From Nemertoderma westbladi (taxonomy: Eukaryota > Xenacoelomorpha > Nemertodermatida > Nemertodermatidae): a stretch of 57,167 nucleotides of DNA. Where the stretch lies: the NCBI GenBank assembly GCA_032718475.1, contig JAUCBJ010004916.1, forward strand, positions 1 through 57,167, in the 5' to 3' direction. Below, piece by piece: positions 1 through 54,100 of this stretch. Under the pieces are notes generated by a model. That model searched no databases and was not told the DNA's origin. It saw only the letters and a program-made list of their open reading frames with translations. Numbering within the stretch: position 1 is the stretch's first letter; each line of letters begins with the position of its first letter. The position numbers and the translations under genes are program-made.

Positions 1-349
1 TATTACATATATATTAAGAATGCTTTGCCGGCTTGTCGACGAAATTGCGACATTTGCTAGATCAACCGCATCTTCAAGGCCAGTGTCCTTTAAGATGCGT
101 CTCAAGAAAGTCATGAGGCTGTCCACCATGCTTATTCACTCCATGAGGCCGCCAAAGCGCAAGATTATGCAACTGGCTGGTCCTCACCTCAAAAGCATTG
201 TCCTGCAAAGCGGGGAGGCGGTTCCGTTCAAGTGTCAAATTGTCTTGTCAAAGTATACCTCTAACTTATATTTAAAATGCATGTATTACCCAACCCATTT
301 CCCCAAATAATCTAAAACAATCAGAAATTATATATATAATATATATAAT
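1..349. other. Unclassified leftmost sequence
   Basis: Upstream KAT6 intron or flank. A 96-codon + strand frame starting at 20 and several short frames on the other strand show no family I recognise and no good splice sites. The stretch is somewhat less AT-rich than what follows, so it may be a decayed transposon fragment, but I cannot assign it. Confidence 0.3.
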
Positions 350-1250
350 ATAAATTAATATAATATCATCTAAAACAACATCACACCTGTATATAAAAAA
401 GGAGATGACACCGAAGCAACAAATTATCGACCAGTCTGTATTCTTAATCCTATAGCCAAAGTGCTCGAGAAAATAAATAATAAATAAAATAAATAAAAAA
501 TATATATAATATAAAAATATAAATAAATAAAAAAACCTTTTTAAAAGTAATTAAAATTCAAACCCCAATACAATTTGAATTTCGCAAAGGATTTTCAACA
601 CTCGACGCGGTAGTATATGCCTCTGAGACAATGGCAATGAAATCGTTAGTCAATGGCAATTACGTGGCTGCGGCATCTCTTGAACTCAGCAAGGCGTTCA
701 GTTCTATACGAACACGACATATAAGCAAATATAGGCTTTCATTCCTCTGCATATACTTTTATATCAAATTATTTACCAGAACGACGACAGAGAGTCTATT
801 TTGACGGGACCCACTCACCATGGATGACTGAAAAACCAAGGGGTACCACAGGGAACAATCATTGGGCCACTTCTATTTTCACTGTATACTAACCACATAA
901 GCACATACCGAACTCAACCACGAAAAACAAACTTAAACTAATACAATATGCAGATGATGCCATCATATTTACAAACCATACTTCTCCAATCGTAGCAACT
1001 AATGTATTAAAACAAAACGTAAATTTACTAACAGATGTATTCCACGCACATAGCTTACAACTAAATCCTCAGAAAACAAGAATTGTTGCTCCTTGCTCCA
1101 AAATGTCGAACAGATGATACCACCAAAAATCTAAATCTGAAATTAAGTCAAAGAGTAACCATCAACCAATCACAAACCATTTAATATCTAGGCGTTCTAA
1201 TAGACACGTTCGTGGGGCCTTCGCGCAACACGAGGGTCAGTTATCAGATA
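350..1250 (+). pseudogene. Degenerate non-LTR retrotransposon reverse transcriptase
   Basis: Broken frames on the + strand read in order as LINE reverse transcriptase blocks: a NYRPVCIL-like segment near 425-450, an FRKGFSTLDAV segment near 580-615, a GTTIGPLLFSLYTNHIS-like segment near 842-900 and the catalytic QYADDAIIF block near 944-970, followed by LNPQKT. The fragment is interrupted by stops, frameshifts and an AT-rich insertion around 470-540, and no endonuclease domain is visible. The block wording resembles jockey/CR1-like LINEs, but the clade is not resolved. It lies upstream of the first visible KAT6 exon in the same orientation. Confidence 0.75.
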
Positions 1251-2255
1251 CAGATTAAAATGGAGCAATTCTATCCCAAATTCGGAATTTAAGAAATTTA
1301 ACCAAACCCCCAATAAAATAATAAGAATAAATCAACCCCCTTCAACCCCCCTCCTAATCTGCACCACCCCAACCCAAAGGCGCACAGAGGATTTGTGTGC
1401 GTCACGGGAAATAAAATTTTAAATTTTAGGCATAGAGGCGACCCAAATTGTAAAAAATATTAAAAATTACCTTATGCCGATAGTATTGATACTGAAATAT
1501 TATTTTATCATGTCAACACCTCAACGAAATTATTTAGCTAATGATTCTAAAGAATCACGATTAAATACTGAGGCAATCATTTTGCGAGATAAATAATATG
1601 CAAGCTGGCTTATTAGTCTGGTACCTTACACTAGTAGTGCCTGTGTCCTATGTAATTTCCCGTTGCCAAGTGGGGCGAGCCACGAAAGTAAGCGAGGTTA
1701 GCCTATGGGTACCACTAACTCAATCGGTGTATCTGTTGATCTGTCGTGTCCAATTTTAAACGTTAATTACTCCGCCAAATGTTAATGAAATCCATCCAAA
1801 CTTGGTACATAATGTAGTTAATTAAGTTGATTAGGGTAAAATCAGCATTTTCAACCTGCCTCGTAAAGGATATTTTAAAATCCCCCCTCACTCCCACTTT
1901 TATGTTCAAACGTTTGTAGCTTAAAAAAACGTAATAATATAAATTCTGACACATCCAGTGAGAAGTCGTGATGTCAAGATATCTCTTCAAATTTTATACA
2001 ATATCATTATTACGATTTGTAGAAAAATGGCGGGAGCGGGGCTACACTATGTGTAGTCAGTCACCACATAATTTAAATACAAACAATAAATTAATAATTA
2101 CATCTCACAATGAAAATAATTCAGAATTAAGTGAGATTTAAACCAACGACCCATAAATTCACAACCTTTCATCCATGCCCCCCCCCCCCCCCCCCCGTAT
2201 TATTTAGCGTATTATTAATTATTTAAATTATATTCCTATTAATTTATTATTTTAG
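1251..2255 (+). other. KAT6 intron sequence upstream of the first visible exon
   Basis: AT-rich, with no coding potential that I recognise. It contains a poly-C run at about 2178-2196 and ends in a T-rich tract with the acceptor AG at 2254-2255. Confidence 0.5.
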
Positions 2256-42063
<39,808 letters not shown>

Positions 42064-42129
42064 GTAAGTCACAAACTGTAGGAACTAACACCGGGAAAGT
42101 TTGGGCGGCCCAAAAAATTATAAGAAATA
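42064..42129 (+). other. Donor-proximal degenerate unit of the 41-bp satellite
   Basis: After GTAAGT, the sequence CACAAACTGTAGGAACTAAC and then ACCGGGAAAGTTTGGGCGGCCC aligns to the satellite order AACAAACTGTCTAAAC, CTTGGGTAAAATTTGGGTTGTCC. The array therefore appears to start at the donor. Confidence 0.6.
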
Positions 42130-45100
42130 ATTTCTAAGACCTTGGGTAAAATTTGGGTTGTCCTTAACAAACTGTCTAAACCTTGGGTAAAATTTGGGTT
42201 GTCCTTAACAAACTGTCTAAACCTTGGGTAAAATTTGGGTTGTCCTAACAAACTGTCTAAACCTTGGGTAAAATTTGGGTTGTCCTTAACAAACTGTCTA
42301 AACCTTGGGTAAAATTTGGGTTGTCCTTAACAAACTGTCTAAACCTTGGGTAAAATTTGGGTTGTCCTTAACAAACTGTCTAAACCTTGGGTAAAATTTG
42401 GGTTGTCCTTAACAAACTGTCTAAACCTTGGGTAAAATTTGGGTTGTCCTTAACAAACTGTCTAAACCTTGGGTAAAATTTGGGTTGTCCTTAACAAACT
42501 GTCTAAACCTTGGGTAAAATTTGGGTTGTCCTTAACAAACTGTCTAAACCTTGGGTAAAATTTGGGTTGTCCTTAACAAACTGTCTAAACCTTGGGTAAA
42601 ATTTGGGTTGTCCATAACAAACTGTCTAAACCTTGGGTAAAATTTGGGTTGTCCTTAAACTGTCTAAACCTAGGGGAAATTTTGGGTTGTCCTTAACAAA
42701 CTGTCTAAACCTTGGGTAAAATTTGGGTTGTCCTTAACAAACTGTCTAAACCTTGGGTAAAATTTGGGTTGTCCATAACAAACTGTCTAAACCTTGGGTA
42801 AAATTTGGGTTGTCCTTAACAAACTGTCTAAACCTTAGGTAAAATTTGGGTTGTCCTTAACAAACTGTCTAAACCTTGGGTAAAATTTGGGTTGTCCATA
42901 ACAAACTGTCTAAACCTTGGGTAAAATTTGGGTTGTCCTTAACAAACTGTCTAAACCTTAGGTAAAATTTGGGTTGTCCTTAACAAACTGTCTAAACCTT
43001 GGGTAAAATTTGGGTTGTCCATAACAAACTGTCTAAACCTTGGGTAAAATTTGGGTTGTCCTTAACAAACTGTCTAAACCTTGGGTAAAATTTGGGTTGT
43101 CCTTAACAAACTGTCTAAACCTTGGGAAAAATTTGGGTTGTCCTTAACAAACTGTCTAAACCTTGGGTAAAATTTGGGTTGTCCATAACAAACTGTCTAA
43201 ACCTTGGGTAAAATTTGGGTTGTCCTTAACAAACTGTCTAAACCTTGGGTAAAATTTGGGTTGTCCTTAACAAACTGTCTAAACCTTGGGTAAAATTTGG
43301 GTTGTCCTTATAACAAACTGTCTAAACCTTGGGTAAAATTTGGGTTGTCCTTAACAAACTGTCTAAACCTTGGGTAAAATTTGGGTTGTCCATAACAAAC
43401 TGTCTAAACCTTGGGTAAAATTTGGGTTGTCCTTAACAAACTGTCTAAACCTTGGGTAAAATTTGGGTTGTCCTTAACAAACTGTCTAAACCTTGGGTAA
43501 AATTTGGGTTGTCCTTAACAAACTGTCTTAACCTTGGGTAAAATTTGGGTTGTCCTTAACAAACTGTCTAAACCTTGGGTAAAATTTGGGTTGTCCTTAA
43601 CAAACTGTCTAAACCTTGGGTAAAATTTGGGTTGTCCTTAACAAACTGTCTAAACCTTGGGTAAAATTTGGGTTGTCCATAACAAACTGTCTAAACCTTT
43701 GGTAAAATTTGGGTTGTCCATAACAAACTGTCTAAACCTTGGGTAAAATTTGGGTTGTCCTTAAACTGTCTAAACCTGGGGGAAATTTTGGGTTGTCCTT
43801 AACAAACTGTCTAAACCTTGGGTAAAATTTGGGTTGTCCTTAACAAACTGTCTAAACCTTGGGTAAAATTTGGGTTGTCCATAACAAACTGTCTAAACCT
43901 TGGGTAAAATTTGGGTTGTCCTTAACAAACTGTCTAAACCTTGGGTAAAATTTGGGTTGTCCATAACAAACTGTCTAAACCTTGGGTAAAATTTGGGTTG
44001 TCCTTAACAAACTGTCTAAACCTTGGGTAAAATTTGGGTTGTCCTTAACAAACTGTCTAAACCTTGGGTAAAATTTGGGTTGTCCTTAACAAACTGTCTA
44101 AACCTTGGGTAAAATTTGGGTTGTCCATAACAAACTGTCTAAACCTTGGGTAAAATTTGGGTTGTCCTTAACAAACTGTCTAAACCTTGGGTAAAATTTG
44201 GGTTGTCCTTAAACTGTCTAAACCTTGGGTAAAATTTGGGTTGTCCTTAACAAACTGTCTAAACCTTGGGTAAAATTTGGGTTGTCCTTAACAAACTGTC
44301 TAAACCTTGGGTAAAATTTGGGTTGTCCATAACAAACTGTCTAAACCTTGGGTAAAATTTGGGTTGTCCTTAACAAACTGTCTAAACCTTGGGTAAAATT
44401 TGGGTTGTCCTTAACAAACTGTCTAAACCTTGGGTAAAATTTGGGTTGTCCTTAACAAACTGTCTAAACCTTGGGTAAAATTTGGGTTGTCCATAACAAA
44501 CTGTCTAAACCTTTGGTAAAATTTGAGTTGTCCTTAACAAACTGTCTAAACCTTGGGTAAAATTTGGGTTGTCCTTAAACTGTCTAAACCTGGGGGAAAT
44601 TTTGGGTTGTCCTTAACAAACTGTCTAAACCTTGGGTAAAATTTGGGTTGTCCATAACAAACTGTCTAAACCTTTGGTAAAATTTGAGTTGTCCTTAACA
44701 AACTGTCTAAACCTTTGATAAAATTTGAGTTGTCCTTAACAAACTGTCTAAACCTTTGGTAAAATTTGAGTTGTCCATAACAAACTGTCTAAACCTTTGG
44801 TAAAATTTGAGTTGTCCTTAACAAACTGTCTAAACCTTGGGTAAAATTTGGGTTGTCCTTAACAAACTGTCTAAACCTTTGGTAAAATTTGAGTTGTCCT
44901 TAACAAACTGTCTAAACCTTGGTTAAAATTTGGGTTGTCCATAACAAACTGTCTAAACCTTGGGTAAAATTTGGGTTGTCCTTAACAAACTGTCTAAACC
45001 TTGGGTAAAATTTGGGTTGTCCTTAAACTGTCTAAACCTTGGGTAAAATTTGGGTTGTCCTTAACAAACTGTCTAAACCTTGGGTAAAATTTGGGTTGTC

Positions 45101-48100
45101 CTTAACAAACTGTCTAAACCTTGGGTAAAATTTGGGTTGTCCATAACAAACTGTCTAAACCTTGGGTAAAATTTGGGTTGTCCTTAACAAACTGTCTAAA
45201 CCTTGGGTAAAATTTGGGTTGTCCTTAACAAACTGTCTAAACCTTGGGTAAAATTTGGGTTGTCCTTAACAAACTGTCTAAACCTTGGGTAAAATTTGGG
45301 TTGTCCTTAACAAACTGTCTAAACCTTTGGTAAAATTTGAGTTGTCCTTAACAAACTGTCTAAACCTTGGGTAAAATTTGGGTTGTCCTTAACAAACTGT
45401 CTAAACCTTGGGTAAAATTTGGGTTGTCCTTAACAAACTGTCTAAACCTTGGGTAAAATTTGGGTTGTCCATAACAAACTGTCTAAACCTTTGGTAAAAT
45501 TTGAGTTGTCCTTAACAAACTGTCTAAACCTTTGATAAAATTTGAGTTGTCCTTAACAAACTGTCTAAACCTTTGGTAAAATTTGAGTTGTCCATAACAA
45601 ACTGTCTAAACCTTTGGTAAAATTTGAGTTGTCCTTAACAAACTGTCTAAACCTTGGGTAAAATTTGGGTTGTCCTTAACAAACTGTCTAAACCTTTGGT
45701 AAAATTTGAGTTGTCCTTAACAAACTGTCTAAACCTTGGTTAAAATTTGGGTTGTCCATAACAAACTGTCTAAACCTTTGGTAAAATTTGAGTTGTCCTT
45801 AACAAACTGTCTAAACCTTGGGTAAAATTTGGGTTGTCCTTAACAAACTGTCTAAACCTTTGGTAAAATTTGAGTTGTCCTTAACAAACTGTCTAAACCT
45901 TGGTTAAAATTTGGGTTGTCCATAACAAACTGTCTAAACCTTGGGTAAAATTTGGGTTGTCCTTAACAAACTGTCTAAACCTTGGGTAAAATTTGGGTTG
46001 TCCTTAACAAACTGTCTAAACCTAGGGGAAATTTTGGGTTGTCCATAACAAACTGTCTAAACCTTGGGTAAAATTTGGGTTGTCCTTAACAAACTGTCTA
46101 AACCTTGGGTAAAATTTGGGTTGTCCTTAACAAACTGTCTAAACCTTGGGTAAAATTTGGGTTGTCCTTAACAAACTGTCTAAACCTTGGGTAAAATTTG
46201 AGTTGTCCTTAACAAACTGTCTAAACCTTGGGTAAAATTTGAGTTGTCCTTAACAAACTGTCTAAACCTTTGATAAAATTTGAGTTGTCCTTAACAAACT
46301 GTCTAAACCTTGGTTAAAATTTGGGTTGTCCATAACAAACTGTCTAAACCTTGGGTAAAATTTGGGTTGTCCTTAACAAACTGTCTAAACCTTGGGTAAA
46401 ATTTGGGTTGTCCTTAACAAACTGTCTAAACCTTGGGTAAAATTTGGGTTGTCCTTAACAAACTGTCTAAACCTTGGGTAAAATTTGGGTTGTCCTTAAC
46501 AAACTGTCTAAACCTTGGGTAAAATTTGAGTTGTCCTTAACAAACTGTCTAAACCTTGGGTAAAATTTGAGTTGTCCTTAACAAACTGTCTAAACCTTTG
46601 ATAAAATTTGAGTTGTCCTTAACAAACTGTCTAAACCTTTGGTAAAATTTGAGTTGTCCATAACAAACTGTCTAAACCTTTGGTAAAATTTGAGTTGTCC
46701 TTAACAAACTGTCTAAACCTTGGGTAAAATTTGGGTTGTCCTTAACAAACTGTCTAAACCTTTGGTAAAATTTGAGTTGTCCTTAACAAACTGTCTAAAC
46801 CTTGGTTAAAATTTGGGTTGTCCATAACAAACTGTCTAAACCTTGGGTAAAATTTGGGTTGTCCTTAACAAACTGTCTAAACCTTGGGTAAAATTTGGGT
46901 TGTCCTTAACAAACTGTCTAAACCTAGGGGAAATTTTGGGTTGTCCTTAACAAACTGTCTAAACCTTTGGTAAAATTTGGGTTGTCCTTAACAAACTGTC
47001 TAAACCTTTGGTAAAATTTGAGTTGTCCTTAACAAACTGTCTAAACCTTTGGTAAAATTTGAGTTGTCCTTAACAAACTGTCTAAACCTTTGGTAAAATT
47101 TGAGTTGTCCATAACAAACTGTCTAAACCTTTGGTAAAATTTGAGTTGTCCTTAACAAACTGTCTAAACCTTGGGTAAAATTTGGGTTGTCCATAACAAA
47201 CTGTCTAAACCTTGGGTAAAATTTGGGTTGTCCTTAACAAACTGTCTAAACCTTGGGTAAAATTTGGGTTGTCCATAACAAACTGTCTAAACCTTGGGTA
47301 AAATTTGGGTTGTCCTTAACAAACTGTCTAAACCTTGGGTAAAATTTGGGTTGTCCTTAACAAACTGTCTAAACCTTGGGTAAAATTTGGGTTGTCCTTA
47401 ACAAACTGTCTAAACCTTGGGTAAAATTTGGGTTGTCCATAACAAACTGTCTAAACCTTGGGTAAAATTTGGGTTGTCCTTAACAAACTGTCTAAACCTT
47501 GGTAAAATTTGGGTTGTCCTTAACAAACTGTCTAAACCTTGGGTAAAATTTGGGTTTTCCATAACAAACTGTCTAAACCTAGGGTAAAATTTGGGTTGTC
47601 CTTAACAAACTGTCTAAACCTTGGGTAAAATTTGGGTTGTCCATAACAAACTGTCTAAACCTTGGGTAAAATTTGGGTTGTCCTTAACAAACTGTCTAAA
47701 CCTAGGGGAAATTTTGGGTTGTCCTTAACAAACTGTCTAAACCTTGGGTAAAATTTGAGTTGTCCTTAACAAACTGTCTAAACCTAGGGTAAAATTTGGG
47801 TTGTCCTTAACAAACTGTCTAAACCTTGGGTAAAATTTGGGTTGTCTTTTAAACCTTGGGTAAAATTTGAGTTGTCCTTAACAAACTGTCTAAACCTAGG
47901 GTAAAATTTGGGTTGTCCTTAACAAACTGTCTAAACCTTGGGTAAAATTTGGGTTGTCTTTAACAAACTGTCTAAACCTTGGGTAAAATTTGAGTTGTCC
48001 TTAACAAACTGTCTAAACCTAGGGTAAAATTTGGGTTGTCCTTAACAAACTGTCTAAACCTTGGGTAAAATTTGGGTTGTCCTTAACAAACTGTCTAAAC

Positions 48101-51100
48101 CTTGGGTAAAATTTGGGTTGTCCATAACAAACTGTCTAAACCTTGGGTAAAATTTGGGTTGTCCTTAACAAACTGTCTAAAAAACCTTGGGTAAAATTTG
48201 GGTTGTCCTTAACAAACTGTCTAAACCTTGGGTAAAATTTGGGTTGTCCTTAACAAACTGTCTAAACCTTGGGTAAAATTTGGGTTGTCCTTAACAAACT
48301 GTCTAAACCTTTGGTAAAATTTGAGTTGTCCTTAACAAACTGTCTAAACCTTGGGTAAAATTTGGGTTGTCCTTAACAAACTGTCTAAACCTTGGGTAAA
48401 ATTTGGGTTGTCCTTAACAAACTGTCTAAACCTTGGGTAAAATTTGGGTTGTCCATAACAAACTGTCTAAACCTTTGGTAAAATTTGAGTTGTCCTTAAC
48501 AAACTGTCTAAACCTTTGATAAAATTTGAGTTGTCCTTAACAAACTGTCTAAACCTTTGGTAAAATTTGAGTTGTCCATAACAAACTGTCTAAACCTTTG
48601 GTAAAATTTGAGTTGTCCTTAACAAACTGTCTAAACCTTGGGTAAAATTTGGGTTGTCCTTAACAAACTGTCTAAACCTTTGGTAAAATTTGAGTTGTCC
48701 TTAACAAACTGTCTAAACCTTGGTTAAAATTTGGGTTGTCCATAACAAACTGTCTAAACCTTGGGTAAAATTTGGGTTGTCCTTAACAAACTGTCTAAAC
48801 CTTGGGTAAAATTTGGGTTGTCCTTAACAAACTGTCTAAACCTTGGGTAAAATTTGGGTTGTCCTTAACAAACTGTCTAAACCTTTGGTAAAATTTGAGT
48901 TGTCCTTAACAAACTGTCTAAACCTTTGGTAAAATTTGAGTTGTCCTTAACAAACTGTCTAAACCTTTGGTAAAATTTGAGTTGTCCATAACAAACTGTC
49001 TAAACCTTTGGTAAAATTTGAGTTGTCCTTAACAAACTGTCTAAACCTTGGGTAAAATTTGGGTTGTCCATAACAAACTGTCTAAACCTTGGGTAAAATT
49101 TGGGTTGTCCTTAACAAACTGTCTAAACCTTGGGTAAAATTTGGGTTGTCCATAACAAACTGTCTAAACCTTGGGTAAAATTTGGGTTGTCCTTAACAAA
49201 CTGTCTAAACCTTGGGTAAAATTTGGGTTGTCCTTAACAAACTGTCTAAACCTTGGGTAAAATTTGGGTTGTCCTTAACAAACTGTCTAAACCTTGGGTA
49301 AAATTTGGGTTGTCCATAACAAACTGTCTAAACCTTGGGTAAAATTTGGGTTGTCCTTAACAAACTGTCTAAACCTTGGTAAAATTTGGGTTGTCCTTAA
49401 CAAACTGTCTAAACCTTGGGTAAAATTTGGGTTTTCCATAACAAACTGTCTAAACCTAGGGTAAAATTTGGGTTGTCCTTAACAAACTGTCTAAACCTTG
49501 GGTAAAATTTGGGTTGTCCATAACAAACTGTCTAAACCTTGGGTAAAATTTGGGTTGTCCTTAACAAACTGTCTAAACCTAGGGGAAATTTTGGGTTGTC
49601 CTTAACAAACTGTCTAAACCTTGGGTAAAATTTGAGTTGTCCTTAACAAACTGTCTAAACCTAGGGTAAAATTTGGGTTGTCCTTAACAAACTGTCTAAA
49701 CCTTGGGTAAAATTTGGGTTGTCTTTTAAACCTTGGGTAAAATTTGAGTTGTCCTTAACAAACTGTCTAAACCTAGGGTAAAATTTGGGTTGTCCTTAAC
49801 AAACTGTCTAAACCTTGGGTAAAATTTGGGTTGTCTTTAACAAACTGTCTAAACCTTGGGTAAAATTTGAGTTGTCCTTAACAAACTGTCTAAACCTAGG
49901 GTAAAATTTGGGTTGTCCTTAACAAACTGTCTAAACCTTGGGTAAAATTTGGGTTGTCCTTAACAAACTGTCTAAACCTTGGGTAAAATTTGGGTTGTCC
50001 TTAACAAACTGTCTAAACCTTGGGTAAAATTTGGGTTGTCCTTAACAAACTGTCTAAACCTTGGGTAAAATTTGGGTTGTCTTTAACAAACTGTCTAAAC
50101 CTTGGGTAAAATTTGAGTTGTCCTTAACAAACTGTCTAAACCTAGGGTAAAATTTGGGTTGTCCTTAACAAACTGTCTAAACCTTGGGTAAAATTTGGGT
50201 TGTCCTTAACAAACTGTCTAAACCTTGGGTAAAATTTGGGTTGTCCTTAACAAACTGTCTAAACCTTGGGTAAAATTTGGGTTGTCCTTAACAAACTGTC
50301 TAAACCTTGGGTAAAATTTGGGTTGTCCTTAACAAACTTTTTAAACCTTGGGGAAAATTTGGGTTGTCCTTAACAAATTCTCTAAACCTTGGGTAAAATT
50401 TGGGTTGTCTTTAACAAACTGTCTAAACCTACGGTAAAATTTGGGTTGTCTTTAACAAACTGTCTAAACCTTGGGTAAAATTTGGGTTGTCCTTAACAAA
50501 CTTTTTAAACCTTGGGGAAAATTTGGGTTGTCCTTAACAAATTGTCTAAACCTTGGGTAAAATTTGGGTTGTCTTTAACAAACTGTCTAAACCTTGGGTA
50601 AAATTTGGGTTGTCTTTAACAAACTGTCTAAACCTTGGGTAAAATTTGAGTTGTCCTTAACAAACTGTCTAAACCTAGGGGAAATTTTGGGTTGTCCTTA
50701 ACAAACTGTCTAAACCTAGGGTAAAATTTGGGTTGTTGTCCTTAACAAACTGTCTAAACCTTGGGTACAATTTGGGTTGTCCTTAACAAACTGTCTAAAC
50801 CTTGGGTAAAATTTGGGTTGTCCATAACAAACTGTCTAAACCTTGGGTAAAATTTGGGTTGTCCTTAACAAACTGTCTAAACCTTGGGTAAAATTTGGGT
50901 TGTCCTTAACAAACTGTCTAAACCTTGGGTAAAATTTGGGTTGTCCTTAACAAACTGTCTAAACCTTGGGTAAAATTTGGGTTGTCCATAACAAACTGTC
51001 TAAACCTTGGGTAAAATTTGGGTTGTCCTTAACAAACTGTCTAAACCTTGGGTAAAATTTGGGTTGTCCTTAACAAACTGTCTAAACCTTGGGTAAAATT

Positions 51101-54100
51101 TGGGTTGTCCTTAACAAACTGTCTAAACCTTGGGTAAAATTTGGGTTGTCCTTAACAAACTGTCTAAACCTTGGGTAAAATTTGGGTTGTCCATAACAAA
51201 CTGTCTAAACCTTGGGTAAAATTTGGGTTGTCCTTAACAAACTGTCTAAACCTTGGGTAAAATTTGGGTTGTCCTTAACAAACTGTCTAAACCTTGGGTA
51301 AAATTTGGGTTGTCCTTAACAAACTGTCTAAACCTTGGGTAAAATTTGGGTTGTCCTTAACAAACTGTCTAAACCTTTGGTAAAATTTGAGTTGTCCTTA
51401 ACAAACTGTCTAAACCTTGGGTAAAATTTGGGTTGTCCTTAACAAACTGTCTAAACCTTGGGTAAAATTTGGGTTGTCCTTAACAAACTGTCTAAACCTT
51501 GGGTAAAATTTGGGTTGTCCATAACAAACTGTCTAAACCTTTGGTAAAATTTGAGTTGTCCTTAACAAACTGTCTAAACCTTTGATAAAATTTGAGTTGT
51601 CCTTAACAAACTGTCTAAACCTTTGGTAAAATTTGAGTTGTCCATAACAAACTGTCTAAACCTTTGGTAAAATTTGAGTTGTCCTTAACAAACTGTCTAA
51701 ACCTTGGGTAAAATTTGGGTTGTCCTTAACAAACTGTCTAAACCTTTGGTAAAATTTGAGTTGTCCTTAACAAACTGTCTAAACCTTGGTTAAAATTTGG
51801 GTTGTCCATAACAAACTGTCTAAACCTTGGGTAAAATTTGGGTTGTCCTTAACAAACTGTCTAAACCTTGGGTACAATTTGGGTTGTCCTTAACAAACTG
51901 TCTAAACCTTGGGTAAAATTTCGATTGTCCTTAACAAACTGTCTAAACCTTTGGTAAAATTTGAGTTGTCCTTAACAAACTGTCTAAACCTTTGGTAAAA
52001 TTTGAGTTGTCCTTAACAAACTGTCTAAACCTTTGGTAAAATTTGAGTTGTCCATAACAAACTGTCTAAACCTTTGGTAAAATTTGAGTTGTCCTTAACA
52101 AACTGTCTAAACCTTGGGTAAAATTTGGGTTGTCCATAACAAACTGTCTAAACCTTGGGTAAAATTTGGGTTGTCCTTAACAAACTGTCTAAACCTTGGG
52201 TAAAATTTGGGTTGTCCATAACAAACTGTCTAAACCTTGGGTAAAATTTGGGTTGTCCTTAACAAACTGTCTAAACCTTGGGTAAAATTTGGGTTGTCCT
52301 TAACAAACTGTCTAAACCTTGGGTAAAATTTGGGTTGTCCTTAACAAACTGTCTAAACCTTGGGTAAAATTTGGGTTGTCCATAACAAACTGTCTAAACC
52401 TTGGGTAAAATTTGGGTTGTCCTTAACAAACTGTCTAAACCTTGGTAAAATTTGGGTTGTCCTTAACAAACTGTCTAAACCTTGGGTAAAATTTGGGTTT
52501 TCCATAACAAACTGTCTAAACCTAGGGTAAAATTTGGGTTGTCCTTAACAAACTGTCTAAACCTTGGGTAAAATTTGGGTTGTCCATAACAAACTGTCTA
52601 AACCTTGGGTAAAATTTGGGTTGTCCTTAACAAACTGTCTAAACCTAGGGGAAATTTTGGTTTGTCCTTAACAAACTGTCTAAACCTTGGGTAAAATTTG
52701 AGTTGTCCTTAACAAACTGTCTAAACCTAGGGTAAAATTTGGGTTGTCCTTAACAAACTGTCTAAACCTTGGGTAAAATTTGGGTTGTCTTTAACAAACT
52801 GTCTAAACCTTGGGTAAAATTTGAGTTGTCCTTAACAAACTGTCTAAACCTAGGGTAAAATTTGGGTTGTCCTTAACAAACTGTCTAAACCTTGGGTAAA
52901 ATTTGGGTTGTCCTTAACAAACTGTCTAAACCTTGGGTAAAATTTGGGTTGTCCTTAACAAACTGTCTAAACCTTGGGTAAAATTTGGGTTGTCCTTAAC
53001 AAACTGTCTAAACCTTGGGTAAAATTTGAGTTGTCCTTAACAAACTGTCTAAACCTAGGGTAAAATTTGGGTTGTCCTTAACAAACTGTCTAAACCTTGG
53101 GTAAAATTTGGGTTGTCTTTAACAAATTGTCTAAACCTTGGGTAAAATTTGAGTTGTCCTTAACAAACTGTCTAAACCTAGGGTAAAATTTGGGTTGTCC
53201 TTAACAAACTGTCTAAACCTTGGGTACAATTTGGGTTGTCCTTAACAAACTGTCTAAACCTTGGGTAAAATTTGGGTTGTCCTTAACAAACTGTCTAAAC
53301 CTTGGGTAAAATTTGGGTTGTCCTTAACAAACTGTCTAAACCTTGGGTAAAATTTGGGTTGTCCTTAACAAACTTTTTAAACCTTGGGGAAAATTTGGGT
53401 TGTCCTTAACAAATTCTCTAAACCTTGGGTAAAATTTGGGTTGTCTTTAACAAACTGTCTAAACCTACGGTAAAATTTGGGTTGTCTTTAACAAACTGTC
53501 TAAACCTTGGGTAAAATTTGGGTTGTCCTTAACAAACTTTTTAAACCTTGGGGAAAATTTGGGTTGTCCTTAACAAATTGTCTAAACCTTGGGTAAAATT
53601 TGGGTTGTCTTTAACAAACTGTCTAAACCTTGGGTAAAATTTGGGTTGTCTTTAACAAACTGTCTAAACCTTGGGTAAAATTTGAGTTGTCCTTAACAAA
53701 CTGTCTAAACCTAGGGGAAATTTTGGGTTGTCCTTAACAAACTGTCTAAACCTAGGGTAAAATTTGGGTTGTCCTTAACAAACTGTCTAAACCTTGGGTA
53801 CAATTTGGGTTGTCCTTAACAAACTGTCTAAACCTTGGGTAAAATTTGGGTTGTCCTTAACAAACTGTCTAAACCTTGGGTAAAATTTGGGTTGTCCTTA
53901 ACAAACTGTCTAAACCTTGGGTAAAATTTGAGTTGTCCTTAACAAACTGTCTAAACCTAGGGTAAACTTTGGGTTGTCCTTAACAAACTGTCTAAACCTT
54001 GGGTAAAATTTGGGTTGTCTTTAACAAACTGTCTTTACCTTTGGTAAAATTTGGGTTGTCCTTAACAAACTGTCTAAACCTAGGGTAAAATTTGAGTTGT